DNA of 64,000 bases from Atopsyche davidsoni. Lineage: Eukaryota > Arthropoda > Insecta > Trichoptera > Hydrobiosidae. The notes under the pieces are model-generated. The model saw only the letters and a program-made list of their open reading frames with translations, did not search any database and had not been told where the DNA came from. Shown here in pieces: positions 1 to 14,560 of the stretch. Both the position numbers and the translations under genes were made by a program. Within the stretch, counting starts at the first letter, position 1. Every line of letters begins with the position of its first letter. The stretch spans positions 9,712,501 through 9,776,500 of the forward strand of contig JAILWY010000002.1 in NCBI GenBank assembly GCA_022113835.1. The letters are read 5' to 3'.

Positions 1-1586
1 TTTCCTCCCCGTTATGCGCCCCGGTTAATGGAAATTACCTGTCTATTTTTCTGGGTAATTAAAGAAAGGGTATAGCCCTCTCCTGCAGACGAATGCCTCC
101 GGAAGGTTCTATTGATTGTCTCTTTCGTTGTAATTTATTCCCGGCTTAAACTTCCTGATTAATGCTGGAAAAATAAAAAAGGTGATTACTTAGTAGTTAT
201 ATAACCCGACATTAACAAAAACCTAAGACTGATTTATATTAAGAGATATCTCTCAATAGTTAATTGCATGGAGACAAACATTACGTTTTAAAAGTAGATT
301 ATATCTAGATCTAGCATTATTATCTGGTTTGGTCTGTTATAATCCATATTTAAACAAATAAGTTAGGAGAGAATTAAGGGTTAAAGATGCAGTCTAGAAA
401 TATTTAGTGTACTCACTAGGAAAAATATTCGTTTATATAAAAAAAATAGAGGCTCCTAGGAATCACTTGAATATCATTTAGTCCCTTGCCTATGTAGTAG
501 GTTTGGTTTTGCTGTCGTAAAAATGTATAGTTCTAACAATATACTGACAAATAGTGAATTACCGTTTCAAAATAATCAAAAGTATATATATATATAATTG
601 AAAAATATAATTTTTAAAAATACAGTTACAAAAGCCTTCACAATGCGATTCGCATTACACTGAAAGACGTCACCCTTATCCCGGGTGAAACTTGCCAATC
701 AATCAATCGGTAATCTGCCCCATCGCCGGCTAAACAATCATTAAAACATTTGTGTGATAAAGTCCACCCCTCTCTCCCCCGCCTCCCGCCAGCGCCGCCC
801 CCGCCCTCCCCCGGCACCACCGCGGCGAGAGATAAGAGAATTGGCCTGTCAGGTCGGGATGATATATTTGACCAACATTTCCATACTGTGTGCCGTGGCG
901 GGTTCCTACTGCCACCCCCGCTTCCACCCCCCCCCAGATCTGGGTTCTACTAGGGTTCCTGCCTGTGGTACCCTACCTACTACCTACTACCTACTACCCA
1001 CTTCCCACAGATAAGCTTCTCAATTTTTATATATTTTTTATTAATTTTGGTTTGGATTACGATAAAATCTAGCATAATTCTTTCTTTATAAACATGCTCA
1101 TTTTTGACGCGTCTAATATAATATAATATAATAATTGATATTATGATATGTGATATCATCAACACATTGACTTTTTTTTCAAGTTTCAATTGGTACCTGT
1201 ACAACATTCTACATATATTTTATCCAAGTTTAGGGCATAGTTTTGCATTTTTTTTGTGGCAGTGCACTCGAGCGTCTGTAATGGCGTCCCGATATAAGTA
1301 GCTTCTAATATGAAACTTGTTTATTTTCGCAGGCCGGATTATTTGCAAATAAAAGTGTAGGCGCGCACGCGGGGCGCCGACCCACCCTCACACACACATC
1401 TTACCCCAATTTTCCGCGGCGGATCTTTTGTTTTCGAGGACGGGCGGGGTTTGTCGTATTTCGCCGGTCGGTTCGTTACCTATTCCCGTATTTTCATTTT
1501 GTTGTATTTTCCATTCATCCGTGCGCCCCGGGGGGAGGCGTGGGGTAAGGTCTCGCTTTTATTTATTTCGGGATTGTAGCGGGGCA

Positions 1587-1672
1587 GACCCGCGCCCCGC
1601 CGCCCCCGCCCCCGCCCCCGCCCCCCCCCCCCGCCCCCGCCCCCGCCCCTGCCTCCGCCCCCGCCCGTTTAA
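1587..1672 (+). repeat. (CCCCCG)n-type C-rich tract
   Basis: About 85 bases are almost entirely C with regular G, including a run of 12-13 C. The minus strand is therefore a strong G-quadruplex candidate. Confidence 0.8.
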
Positions 1673-2798
1673 TGCCGGGTGTTCCCGCCGCCCGCTCTGG
1701 CCATTTTGCTCAAAGCGCGAGGGAATGTTTAAGACTTAATGCAAACGCTCTCTTCGCAGAATGATAAATTCGCGAGCGTTCGATACCTTTTTTTTTTTTT
1801 TCTCGTCCCGTTTTTTTTTTTATTTTTATTTAGCGGCTGCTTAGCGTTTGCGCGGATACGTTCGAAATTAAATGGATTAAGGGATTAACGGAATAAAGCT
1901 TAAATAAATACGTTTTGTAATTTATTAAAAGGCGACCTCCGTTTTAGATCTGCCCGCCGGGCATAATGCTGTATGAGAGGAGTTATGCAAACATATTATT
2001 CAAACGGAGGTATCTTTAAAATATCCGCCAGGTCGTTATTTTTTTAATCCGTGATAAAAACTAAATCGTTATTTAAGCCCGCCGTAGCGATTGCTAAACA
2101 TTTGATTAAAATTATTTAAATAATTTTATATTAACGGTTTAAATATACCAACGAATCTTCAAAAAATTTGATTGCACGGATCGAATCCATCTTTTATGAA
2201 AACCATTATCAAAGCGTTCAAGTATAATTCGTGATTCGTATATCAGAGATTTGCCACAAATATATTACATTCTTTAAATAAAGCGTTGTATGTGTATTTT
2301 ATCTCAAAAACATAGTAATTATTTATTTTGAAAATAAAACTACTTTTTTAAAGATTTAAATTTCCAAGTTATGAAAAATATTTTAATCAAAGAGTGAGTT
2401 TGGATATTTTTTTATTGATGACACACCTACACGACTGTTTATTTTTAATACCCCATATTTTAAAATTGTTATAATAAGTACTTTAATTTCTGTGCAGAAA
2501 AATATTCGTTTAAAAATATTTACTATTTTTCATTTCACGATCCGAACAGCCCCAGCTCCCCCTATTTTTGAAAACATTACATCAGAAGGCGGTGAAAAAA
2601 AATCGACTTGCTTCTTATTGTGTCGATTAAAAAGGGACGCCATTATCTCAAGCAGGGCGGCTTATCATCTGCACATAACAAATGGCCAGCGCGAGGGACC
2701 CACGCGCCCTCGGTCAGTCGGCCGGCGGACTCGCCCGACGGACTGGCGCTTTATCTCTCGAAACGCTCCGGCCAGTCGTGTCGCCCGCATGGCCGGCA

Positions 2799-2880
2799 GG
2801 GGCCACCCCCTGGCCCACCCCCTGGCCCACCCCCTGGCCCACCCCCCGACCCACCCCCTGGCTTATCCCCCGGCACACCC
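2799..2880 (+). repeat. 12-bp C-rich tandem repeat
   Basis: Around seven copies of CCCCCTGGCCCA and close variants occur in tandem and end in a proline-codon-like C-rich stretch. All frames look low-complexity, and I see no gene. Confidence 0.8.
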
Positions 2881-3597
2881 CACCCAGCCCCCGCCACCCC
2901 ACGCGGGTCACCATTAAATAATTAAAAATTTGGCACGCCACTGGCATAACTACCACCCTCTGCCAAAACATTAGAAACGCTTGATAGCAGATTTTAAAAC
3001 TAAAATTAAAAACATATCTCAATGAAAAACGGAGCGGTTATGATCTTATTACAAAAGTAGAAATTATTAAAAATATATATTTTTAAGGCTTTAATGTATA
3101 TGTACCAAAAAAAAATTGTTTATTTCATAATGCAGGGCAATTGCCGTACTAAATTTCAGCAAACTAGAAAGTAGCACACGGTTCCACACAATTTGTATAT
3201 TGTGCTAATACTTTTTTTATATAAATTAAATTTCCAATCATGAAATTGTTATTTTACAAATGTTCCATGTTTTACTATTAAATTAAAAAAAAAAATTAAA
3301 AACAGCAGATATTAAAAAAAATATATGTACGATGTACGTATATATTTATGTTTTCAATTCGCAATTCTGTACTTTTCTGTTTATAATTCACAGTAAATAA
3401 TAATATCATATTAGTTGTATAATATTAATAAATACTAATCCAATATAAATAATTTCAAGAATTTCTGTTTCAAAGTACAGGATCTCTGTTAGTAAAATGA
3501 TTACTTTTCCAAATTTCAAGGTGTGGCTTCAAATCCGTCTTGTACTGAAAAGAAATCAAGTGATACTCAAGAAGAAAAAATAACTCATTCTCAAATA

Positions 3598-3599
3598 CT

Positions 3600-3645
<46 letters not shown>
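3598..3645 (+). repeat. (CA)n/(TA)n microsatellite
   Basis: A short CACACA run passes into about 18 TA units. Confidence 0.9.
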
Positions 3646-3648
<3 letters not shown>

Positions 3649-4399
3649 CTGATACGTAACGATATAACTTTTAGAAGTTCGGTAAATACTTGCCGACAGA
3701 ATGAATCTTTTAATTTCGTTGGGTACTGCGTATATGCCTTGCAAAAAATGCGGGCCACCACTGGCAGGAGCGTTTTGAAATTGCGACCTCTCTCTCCGCG
3801 TGGTGCAGAATGAATATGTGTTGGCAAACTGCACACAGTTCTGCTTCGCCTGTTTATTTCGCCTGCGTGCTATTTTTTGCAGTTTGTGCAGCGGTGTGAA
3901 CATTTTAGTTGAAAAGACAGATTGTTTATGCCGAGATATTTTGCGGAAAGTGTACGCTTTTCTGTAATTATTATAAACTATGTGGAAAAACAAGTAGAAG
4001 AAAAACGAGCGAGCATTGCCAAATTTTTATTGGTGTAGTACAACGTCCGTATTTTGACGTGAATGATAACTAAGAGAATTTAAAAAGTGAAAAATGTGTT
4101 TTTAAAATATTGAAATTTATAATATTTTCATATATAATAGATTCAATTAAATTAATTCAAAGAACCAGCAAACGCGTCCATTATAAATGATAAATAATAT
4201 TTAAAAAAAACTTTGTTTACGTGTTGTGTCATATTCAATATTTTCTTTTAAGTTTAAAAAATAGTTATTTGTATTAAAAGAAAATATTGCGTACAAATCT
4301 AGTAGATGTATCCAGTAATATAGAGCGCTATAAAATCCTTAATGTAACAGCATACATTAGCGGCTTAAAATAAGAAAATAATAACTCCCAGCGTCCCCA

Positions 4400-7300
4400 C
4401 AAGAGTCGCGATGACAGTGAATAAATATATATCATTCAACGAAGAAACATGTTTTTTCTCGTTTTAATATTATTTTCCCAGTTTTCCCGATTCGTGAAAG
4501 GGGCATTCCCGGCGTACAAACAAGTTTTTCTACCCGGCGACATCGGCCGCCCCGGCAGATCCATTTTCAGTCTTAGCATGAAATATGGGTTTTTCAGAAC
4601 ACACATTCCTTTGTCCTCCATTATTTCGCATCTTTGACAAAAACATCATTCCTCTGAAACATCTCTATGTATACGCGAGTCCTAGGTACGCCGGCGGAGG
4701 CGAGTCACCTCCGAAGTGCGCGGCCGCATTACGGACGAGGGATATACCGCATTATTTTCTCGGACCACTATGAAAGCATTACTTTTATCCGTCCTCTTCT
4801 CGGGCAATAAATCAGTCGCAGAGCTTTTGTGTCGATGGTCTTAAAAACGGCTCAAACCGAGGAGCGGCTTTCCCGCCCCTCCCCGACGTACTCCGCCGAG
4901 AGAAATGCGCGCTCGGGTGTGTTTTTCGAACTGTTTGTGTGAGAAGTGAAAAAAGACATTTGTGCCCTGGCTTCCTATTTATTCGGAGGCTTGTGCAATA
5001 AATTACTATCAATTCTTTTGTGTTTTTTTTACATAGACGAAAATATACACTTTAACCTACATTTAAATATATCCCCGCTACAGGGATACACAAAAAAATA
5101 ACCCAATCTAAAAATCCGTTTTTTTCCGTGAAAATATTTCGTGAGTTTATTTTTATACCTGATGGAACTGAAAAGCATACCGCGTCATCATAATTCCTCA
5201 ATTTTCGCCCCGCGGCGGAGAACCGACGTAACACAAATACCGCGAGCTCAGAAGGAGGCAGAAGGAGTTTTTTTTTCCCCGGCACATAAAGCGTAGTACG
5301 TTCTCCTTAGGTATTCCCTCCGATTGTCCCCGCATGGACGAGAAATCGTGAATTATTGTCTTTCTTGTGCTCGTCGTAAGTAACGATGAGACCTCCTTAT
5401 AAGTATTATCTCTCGCTCCCTTTTGCGCTTCGGGCACGAGGGGAATTCTTACGGAAAGTTTTACGTCACAGAAAATGAAAGAAATGCCTGTAAATATTCT
5501 CATTCGAAAATTCTTCAGACTGTTTAGATTCTTCCTGAAGGAAATCCGGTAAAAAAAGAATTTCCAATATTATTAATAAAACCTTCGAAATGTGATTTCG
5601 TATCTAGATACTAGCGTATATCCACGGAGTAACGGTCAATACTTATTTAAAGATGTATAAATATACAAACCGCGGCCGCCCGGTGGACTGCATCGGGAAG
5701 GTTTGCCTGAACGGCTTCGGCTGTTGGGAATCCATTTTCTTGTGGAAAACGAATTGCTATCCTACGGGACAGGTCGGAAATGGAAAATGTGGGTAAATTT
5801 ACATGAGAGACCAGGGTGCCTCGCGCGGACGGAAGCGGGCCCGTCCGCGGGGGACGAGGGACGCCAACCCTCAGCGGCGAGCCTTTTCCCACTTTTACAA
5901 TATCGCATTCGGAATATTATGAAAGTATTTATGACCGCGCATTTAAATTGATTTTGAATATTTCACAAAATCTTTTCACAGCGTTAACGCTAAACTACTC
6001 TCGTTTTTTTTAAGGGGAATATTTTTTTTAAATAGACCTCGCATGAGAAGAGAAATATTTTTTTTAGTTGATAAATTTAATTCGGTATTATTTAACGTAA
6101 GATTTATTCGAAGCGCTGCGAGCTTCCGCGCCGCGCTCCCAATCCGGCTCCCGTGTAAAGCCAGCGCGGATTTTCCAAAGCGCCAGGAATATTTCTAATG
6201 GCTGCCAATTATAATCCAAAGTAACGACATCGACGTCCGGAGGTCCAAATCTCCCGTCCGCTAAACCCTCTTGGAGCGACTTAGCCCTCCTCGGCACCGC
6301 TCCGGCACTGGTACCCAGCCTAATCCACTATATTATATTACCCATCAGGTATTGGACGTCGTCTTAAGTGCATTTCGCAATTTCCTGCAAGGTGGCTGCC
6401 GGCTCTTATCTCCATCGATAGTTTCTGGAACTTTCCTAATTTTCAATGCCGGCTCAAAAGTCCTCGCTTAATCCGCATCAGTCGGGCTTTTACATTAATG
6501 ACATTCAGTCTCTCGATCTGAAAACGGAAATATAAATATAGATACACAAAAATACACGCAAGTGAAGGAACGCTCAATATTAGACATTCTAACACAACAA
6601 AACGAAGTTTTGTAGTACTGATATCGACAAATAATTATTGTTTTAATTTTTTTTTTAGATTTTTATTCTACATACAAAAGCTTATAATTTTAATCGTTTA
6701 CCAATGATACACAGTAACATTTGATTGTGATCGTCATTGTAATGGTACAGTTTACTCGTATCAAACCTCTTAATCCTCGTTATATTTAAATTTCTAAAAG
6801 TAAATGAGTAAGTAGTTGACGAACTTTGTTAGTAGATAAAAATGTAACTAACGACTGGAGGGGGGAATCCTTAATGTCATGCCCCGGGGTACGACACTCC
6901 ATTGTGGAAACAATACATACTCGAAAACTTCCAAAGCGGAATAAATACTCTCGTATTTAATATTAATTTATGTGTTTCTACAAATTTATAATTTGCGTTG
7001 AAGTAACGTGCGATCCATAAAATTGTAAATGATTTCCTTTGCGGGATCGATGAGCGAACGCGACGGGCGAAATGGGAAAAAAAAATTATCAATCAAACGC
7101 CTTTAAATATATTGTCATCGGGCGGGACAATTAACCGGTGTGTAATTGGCGATTGTATCGGGAGATTGGCGGCGGTTCTCGGGCAGGTGTCTCGCGTGCC
7201 CGCCCGATGTTTGCTCGGGGAGTGGACTAGTGCATGCAGTGGCGGCGGCGATCAATCCGCTGCCTGTCATCGCCCCGAGGAGGTGCCCCGGCCGCGCAAA

Positions 7301-7990
7301 AACCCAACCCGTCGTAATTTGTCCAATTACGGATTTCGAGGGCGACGCGTGACGAAATGCACGCGCGTCCTCGCCACTCCGAGGTGCACCGCGATAAATT
7401 ACTTCTCCACGGCGAAAAAAAAAAAACGACACACTTCATACCTTTGAGTAATTCAATTAAGGTTTTTAATTAAGCGTTGCAGCTGCTTTGTATAGCAGCG
7501 AGGCTTTTGCGTTACGATCAATTATGACGTATTTGAATCGCGCGCTTATAACGCCTTCTGCACACTTCGCGACACAACTTGCAATCAGTCGATAGCGTCT
7601 TGTTTTGGCATCAACTTGCAGGACGCTATTGTGTGATTGCAAGTGGGCTTAATTTTTTTTTGGGTGTTCGTATTTTTTTGGCAAATTGCTTGTAATTCGT
7701 GCGGCAGTGAATGATATAAAATTTCAATTCAGCTGCGCGGTTTCAGATAATGGTAATGGGCCAAAGTTTCCAGTCGCGGGTGGCACGGAGGCAGCGGCTC
7801 GCCGGACGGATTTACTTTTCAAGTACTTCTCGCAGAAATGAAACGTACAAAGATAATTTCATTTCTTTCCCAGTTCCACTTCTTCTGCGCTCTTTTCTTT
7901 AAACTTTCGTTATTTTTATCGCGGTAACTTCGGACTTATTGCGAGGGAGCGTCGCGCACCTATTGCTACTCCCGGATGTGGTAGTTACTC
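4400..7990. other. hth intron: block of complex, GC-richer sequence
   Basis: Non-repetitive stretches of roughly 45-60% GC (about 4660-4960, 5156-5500, 5650-5960, 6100-6500, 6870-7440, 7440-7990) alternate with short AT-rich spacers. None has a persuasive reading frame. The pattern fits clustered conserved noncoding elements, as expected for a developmental regulator; it is inferred from composition only. Confidence 0.4.
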
Positions 7991-9850
7991 CAACAATAAC
8001 ATCGATGTTATGTTTCAAATTACCTTACTACGTTTTTTTAAGCACTGCTTTTAACTCTTGAATACTCAAACTCAATTACAGTTATTTAGAAAATACATGC
8101 TGAAAAAATTTAATGATGCTTTATTAATAACATTTAAACAAAGTATAATTAACTTAAATTGATTAAACGAATCTCACTTATCATCAAATGCGTGTAAACC
8201 TCTTTTTATCAAATTACAAACACTGCTATTCTCTAACTAAAAGTCATAAGTCATACGTGTCAGAAATATTTTTTTTAAAGTAATTACTGATAATATAATC
8301 ACTTTAAAATAATGTCAAGATAGCGTCAAAGATTCTGGTTTCATTTAGACGAACAAAATCCACGGCCCAGTATTCCCGGAGGGATTTACAAAATAATATA
8401 GCTTGCTTTTTTATTATTTTAAATAACAAATTATAACTCTTGAAGAGACATTCAAAAGTCATAATAATCTCATTAGATTCATTTGAGTTGAGAACAATAT
8501 AAAGACCTACTCCAGATCAGAGATTTATTCGGAATTATTTTTTATTCGTTATCTGGGCGGCCGCGTCTTGCGGTGCAATGGAGAGGAGAGACGGCAAGGA
8601 ACGAGCGGAGAGTAAAAAAGTAATCCCGAAAAAATGGCAGGCAATTATAAAAATGAAGAGATAAAACATGAACGGTTAATCTGCCACCCTCGCCTCCCAC
8701 TATTACCGACTCTCTTTTCCCTACCAAAGTATACATTTAAATAGGTCTCACTCCGCACTACCCTGCCGCAGTAGTGCAAGCACGCCGATTTCACAAACAC
8801 TTAATGTGTCGCATTTAAGTTTTTAATATTCGACTTATTACTGGTTTAATTGGAAGGACATTGTAGATTGTCAAAAAGTCCATATTTTTCAATTTCAAAA
8901 TAAAATAATATTTTTGAAAACAGTTTAAATATTTTTATTTTCTGTACATGTCATTTGAATAATGACACGTCGATTTCTTAAGAAAAAAAATAATATTTAT
9001 TTTGTTTTGAGCTTCTTTTAAAAGATAATCATTTTAAAGATCATTTTTCATCATCATCACAAAGTAGTTTTGGTGCATAAAATCACAAAACCAAGAATAA
9101 TTTCAAACTTTATATTACTTTGATTATTTTTTTATGAGTTATATTATTTTTAAATAAATATTGTCTATTTTAAAATTTATTCATGTTTATTAATTTGTTC
9201 GTTGTTATATGGCCAGATATGGTATTTCCATTGTAAATACTAAGATTTTTATTTTAAGTTACCTCCTTCCATTCATCATCCCCTAGGAAATATGTAATCC
9301 GTAGAGCAAAATGGAGCGGTCCCCTTCGACTTCGTTATTTTTTTGTAATAATGCGATTCGGCTATTTCTTTTATTTTTATCTCGGAACTGAGAGAGATGA
9401 TAAAAGTTTTGTTAACCAAATTAATGTCAATTCTTTTAGAAGATTAAAGAAAGTAAAAACACAGAGAAACGACTCCAACTCGGCTCCTTCGGTAAGACCG
9501 CCGCAGCGGGGCGATTAGCAGTATAAATATATCTAAAAAGAACATTACATTTTTTTTGTGTATTATTTCATAATTTTACACGGCCTTAAAAATAACAGAC
9601 TTCATATATTTTATTATATATATCAACAAGTATATATTTCGAACCTAACCTTAAATAAAAGTACAAAATATTTCTTACATATTTATGATTTACATGATCT
9701 CTGCCAAACTAAACAAAATGTATTATTGGCTAAAAAAATTATTTAAAAAAAAAAAGCACTATTTATATATAAACAAGTATATTTGTCACTTTTTAAAAGT
9801 ACCTTAATAAGTGAAATATCAATTCCCCTTCTGGTAGTGTTCACAAAGAA
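7991..9850. other. hth intron: AT-rich, nothing specific
   Basis: Mostly A/T-runs; a small GC-richer patch at 8540-8790 and another at 9290-9520. No genes, elements or tandem arrays were recognised. Confidence 0.5.
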
Positions 9851-10920
9851 ACAATGTCACCGTGACAGTTACGGCCGTAGAATTAGCATGTTAGAGTACA
9901 ACAATGCACGGAGGCTGTAGTCCTGGGGAGCCCCCGCGACTCCCGAGATCTCCACCGGCCGATTGTCCTGGTCCCCCCCTCCTCCTCCCACCACCCCGCC
10001 ACGCGCGGACACGTGCCAGCGCGTGCCACTGAGCTATCCACACTGTCGCGAATCGGCCAAGCCACACATTTTTTGCAGACATTTAATACGCGACGGAAGA
10101 GAAATTCGAATGTTATGCTGAATTTTTCACGTCACTACAGTTGTTATTGTATCTATTGTATCAATAACTAGCTACGAGGATTGCTTGAATGAGAGACCGA
10201 ATAGCCACAAAACTTAGCATCAATCACAAATTGTTAAATATATAAACGTGTACTCAGTACTTGTGACTATCGAAATGTTAAGATTAAAGACAGGGTGCTT
10301 GTATATTTGCAAGCACCGAAATAGTTTGAAAGAAGTTCATTGTAACAAAAATTTAAAAAAAAGAGATACAAAACATCTCATACATGAATATTTCGATTCG
10401 ATTGTGGAGTAAAGTATTTTTCTATCTGATGCGGTGCTATAGCGAATGTTTTTGTCCCAAATACGCGGTGATCCTAAATTATCGTAAATATTTTTTTCTC
10501 AATGTTTACGCGCTCCTTTATTGCGTATCGATTCATTCAAAATCCGGCACATTATGTAATGTTGCCGGGCGAAATAAACGATGGAAACTCAGCAGTAAAT
10601 TCAAATCCATGCCCGGCACTCGTAAAGCCAGCCCGATGCATGGCCATTTGCACGAGACCGCAGCCTGTAGGTTTCCGTGTTGTTAATCAACCCGGTAGCC
10701 GTGTGGCCATACATAAAATATATTCGCAAACTCTTTCGCTTCAATCACACGGGCGCGGGCTCCTCTGCAATTAACTTGGAAACAAACTCGGCGCGAGCTC
10801 TCCCCGCAGCAACAAAACATTCAAGGGGGAAAGAAAGCGACCAGAAGAGCAGCGCCCGCCAGAAGCGCTTTTCCAGTCAGGTGTTTCCAATGCAATCTGT
10901 TTGAGTATATAAGCATAAGC
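9851..10920. other. hth intron: two GC-richer blocks
   Basis: 9880-10080 and 10540-10910 are complex, GC-rich and non-repetitive. The open frames there are low-quality and I do not regard them as genes. Candidate regulatory elements by composition. Confidence 0.35.
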
Positions 10921-11960
10921 GATTAGCAATACCTCTTTTATTTTTTACTCCTAATACAAATTTTAACGGAATATTTTATTATACATCGTATTACGAACAT
11001 TTACTGATACCATGACCAAGAAATTTAACTAAGAATACATTTTTCTGCACTCTTTTTAAAAAATATATTTTTTTTTTTCAATAGACAATACATAAAAAAA
11101 TATTTTGAAAAGTATTTCGATGTAGCACTCAAAGAACTACTATTAGAATTTCTGAATTTTAAATACATCGGTGTTAGTCGGTCGCAAAGATATATTCATC
11201 CAAAAGGTAATGATTGTTCAACATCTTCTAGGAATTTCTATTGCAAATAAAAAAACATATGTTAATTGATAATTCAACTTAAAAAATGCAGTTAATAACT
11301 TTAAGGTTTAATAACTAAAATATTATGAATATCAAAGTAAAAATGAAATATAGCTCAATGTCATGCAATTGTATCATTATATCATTGACATCAGATAAGT
11401 AATATATGAAAAAACAAATAAAATCTTAGATAGTTAATACATTCAGTAGCTGTAAGTGGCATTGAAGATCCTTGTACAAACACCGCGTCGAGCTTATATA
11501 GAAAACGCAACAGTATATCTGTTATCCTTCGGCGGCCGCGCGTAGGTGTGCTCCTCGGGGTGTGTGTGTCGGCCTGGAGTGTTGTGTGAAAACAAAGAGT
11601 GGGCAGGGCGGGAGGGTGGCTGGCTTGAGGGTAGGTCTGGGGGACGGGCGGCGGTGTAATTGGCCATTTATCAAACGGGAAAGGGGTTACGGACTGCAGC
11701 GGCCGGCGGCGCAGGGGCGGCGGCGAACCGCACCCGGGGAAAATGTAACTCAATTTCCACTGTGTGTTGTATATTTAATTTAAATGTATATCTCCACAGA
11801 AAAAAAAAACAAGCACTGAAATACATTTTAAATGGCGCTCACAAAAAAAAAAATTAATTTAAATATATACAAATGACTCAAGGTAACTACAGCTATAACA
11901 AAAAAAACGGAATTCAAAGTTATTGATCACATGCTATTTTCATGCAAACATGACTTTATC
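10921..11960. other. hth intron: AT-rich with one G-rich block
   Basis: AT-rich except for 11520-11760, which is G-rich on the + strand with no coding signal. Confidence 0.4.
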
Positions 11961-14110
11961 GTTGTTTAAAATATACTCGCATTAAATGCCGTGGGGATAC
12001 ATCCCTGGCGGAGTCCTCCAGCGTCCCTGTCCCTCGCACGATTTCCCGATTGCTCTCTCGCGGCGGGCGCGGAGTCCCGGGCCCTCCCGTCGCCCAGCGG
12101 GCCCCCACCCCCGCGCCCTCCGCGCGGCCGTACATAACCATCGCCGGGGCCACTCCACTGGAAATAATAATCTCATTTGAGCGCAATCGACGAAAGTCCA
12201 TCACACTTCTGCGTCCTAATAGGAGCCAAAGGGTTGACCGTTGGGCCGGCCGAGGGCTCCCCCCCAGTAAGACGGAGTAATTACATATTTTCGATTGTAG
12301 CAGCTGCGGCACACCCCTGCCCTGCGATGTTGTTGTGTTGAATTTGATTTGTTAACACAGTGATTACATTTTTGTGAATGGTGTCTTATCGATTTGTTGT
12401 TTTAATTTTTCCACTCCCCCCTAGTACTGCTTCAAATGTCCTCATGTCTAATATGCATATGTTTGTCTTAAGTGATATATTTATTTTGTTAAATATGTAA
12501 TACGGTGTTTATGATTAAATGTTGTTTTTTTAAAGTGGATTTAAATAAGAATATATTATTAAAGTTTATTGTGTTATTCGCGCACAAACAGTTGGAAAAG
12601 AAATCCAATTATAATCGTTTAACTTTTTTGCTCGCAGGGTTGTTTTTCAAAATTTTAAAAGTTTATTTGATTTCCCTCCGCGCGGCTACCTGCCGCCGCG
12701 GCGCCGTTTTCCGAACAAACACTCAAATTTTAATGGCGAAATACCAGGAGCGCACGAGACGGAAGAAGGTGGGCGGGGGCGGGGGCGGGGCGGGGGCGGG
12801 GGCGGAGGCTGGGGCGGGGGCGGCGATAAATCATTAGCGGAGACGCCTCGGCGGCGGGATCAGCCGGCGGAGGCGGCGGGCGCAGGTTCGGGACCGGTGC
12901 GCGGCGATACTAATTATTTCCGTATCGCCAGATGACGAGAGGGCAATCCCTCATTTTATATTTACTGGCGCATCCACCGGATTCGTTAACTTAAACAAAT
13001 TTGCGAGAATAACCCATTGTTTTATGTTCGGGGCTTAAGTTTCAGTGCGTTTGATTTATACGCCCGAGATGTAAACCGCTCGATCGGCTCGTTTTAAACA
13101 GACAAATAATCGCTTATATAATATTCGAGCAAAATATAAATTATTTAATGTCGCATTATCGACATTCGCACGTATATTGAGATTCCCCTCGGAGCCGCGA
13201 GGGTCCCCTTGTGTTTTATTTTCCATCCCGGGTCATAACTCATCGCCCGAGCTTTATTAAATACCCTCATTAAAACGCAATACATATTCGCCTTTCGTAA
13301 ATACGTCACGCGGGATCTACTCACCGGGGGAATTCGCGCAGCTAGAGTAGCTCCGTCCCCGAAGCTAAAGAGACAAATCGTTTTACTTTAGAAAAATAAT
13401 ACTTCAAATATTTTTCGCCATAAATTATATTAAAATAGTGGTGTATTCTTATTGTTCGTTTTGTATTATTCAGATGTAAAAGCCAGTGCCAGGCGCCCGT
13501 GAGCGGGTAGGGGGCAGAGGGGCGTCGGATAAATTAAGAGTTTCCACCACCTGCGCCCTGCTTTGCCCAAATTAACTCGCGTCTGTATTAAGAGGACGTT
13601 ATAACTGCCGAGAGCTAGTACCAGACTGTATAAATAACACTTGTACATGCAGATATGAACGTACAGCGAATTCATTATGCCCTGATACTCCATTATGTTG
13701 GAGTGTTTATTGGAACCGAAATGAACGTAACTAATAACGAGACTCGAGATTAAACAAGAATTCAAAAGAAAACTTTAAAATCTGCAAACAAATTATAGTA
13801 AAAAGCTATTTAAACACTTTTTTGTTTCGAATAATTGTTAGCTCATTGAACAAACTAATAATAAAATTTAAATTATATCAGTAGTAAAATCACTAAAGAT
13901 GTTTTCAATAAAATCGTAACCATGAGTTTAATTGAAGATTCTATAAAAAAAAAACTAGTTTAATAATGTTAATGGTTTTATCAAAGTGCAAACTATTTTA
14001 TATACAAATATTGAATAAAAACTATTTATACGGATAATTTGTGATATTTTTTTTAATTAAGCAACGTGCTCTGTTTTATAGATAAGGCTTATATATTCAT
14101 TAGTTTTTAA
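11961..14110. other. hth intron: large complex block
   Basis: 11990-12330 and 12660-13770 are GC-rich, complex sequence suggestive of conserved noncoding DNA. Between them and from 13780 onward the sequence is AT-rich. No exon signals with coding support were found. Confidence 0.4.
12768..12825 (+). repeat. (GGGGGC)n tract, G-quadruplex-prone
   Basis: At least eight runs of four or more G separated by C occur on the transcribed sense strand, so a G-quadruplex could form in the pre-mRNA. Confidence 0.75.
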
Positions 14111-14560
14111 CTGATATCAAAGATCTCGTCTGTCGTCACCGCTTCGTCGCCGGGCAAATTTATTTCGCCCGCATTTTGTGCGTGCTTTTTTTCAGCAATG
14201 AATGCATTTAGAGTTTAATGATCAATCCAAAGTAAGAAGCCTTAATTTAATTACGGCCGGCCGGCTGCCTCGGCCCGTTCGGTCATTCTGGGGCGGATGC
14301 GGCTGTAAATTTACTACATTGTTGTGGCGATTATTAGGGATAAAAAATAAATAAATTCAACGTCATTATTTGCCGGAGCTCCGTTTGAAAGTGGGATTTT
14401 TAGTGGCTGCTAATGTGATAATGGCACGAAGAGAAATTTGCCAATGATACAGCGGAAACCAGACTAATACTCGGGAACCGGCTATCATAACAAAATGGCG
14501 GCTGGGAAAGAGACCCGCTGGTATTTTAAATACTAAAATACTACAAATAAATTTCATTAT
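14110..14560. other. hth intron: complex block with YY1/Pho site
   Basis: A complex, non-repetitive block that includes a perfect AAAATGGCGGC at 14492-14502. A candidate regulatory element. Confidence 0.4.
14492..14502 (+). promoter_or_regulatory. YY1/Pleiohomeotic-type site
   Basis: AAAATGGCGGC is an exact match to the extended YY1/Pho consensus. hth is a known Polycomb target in flies; occupancy here is inference. Confidence 0.4.

Larger units (their letters stand above)
1..4400. other. hth intron: AT-rich with simple GC-rich tracts
   Basis: I see no coding sequence. 745-960 is pyrimidine-rich and 967-1000 has tandem CTACCTA units. 1330-1740 is GC-rich around a C-tract. 2640-2920 is GC-rich with a 12-bp repeat. 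3598-3645 is a CA/TA microsatellite. The rest is AT-rich sequence in which I see nothing. Confidence 0.6.

Noticed and set aside
2492..3022. Proline/histidine-rich and glycine-rich open frames
   Set aside because: They are generated by the 12-bp C-rich tandem repeat.
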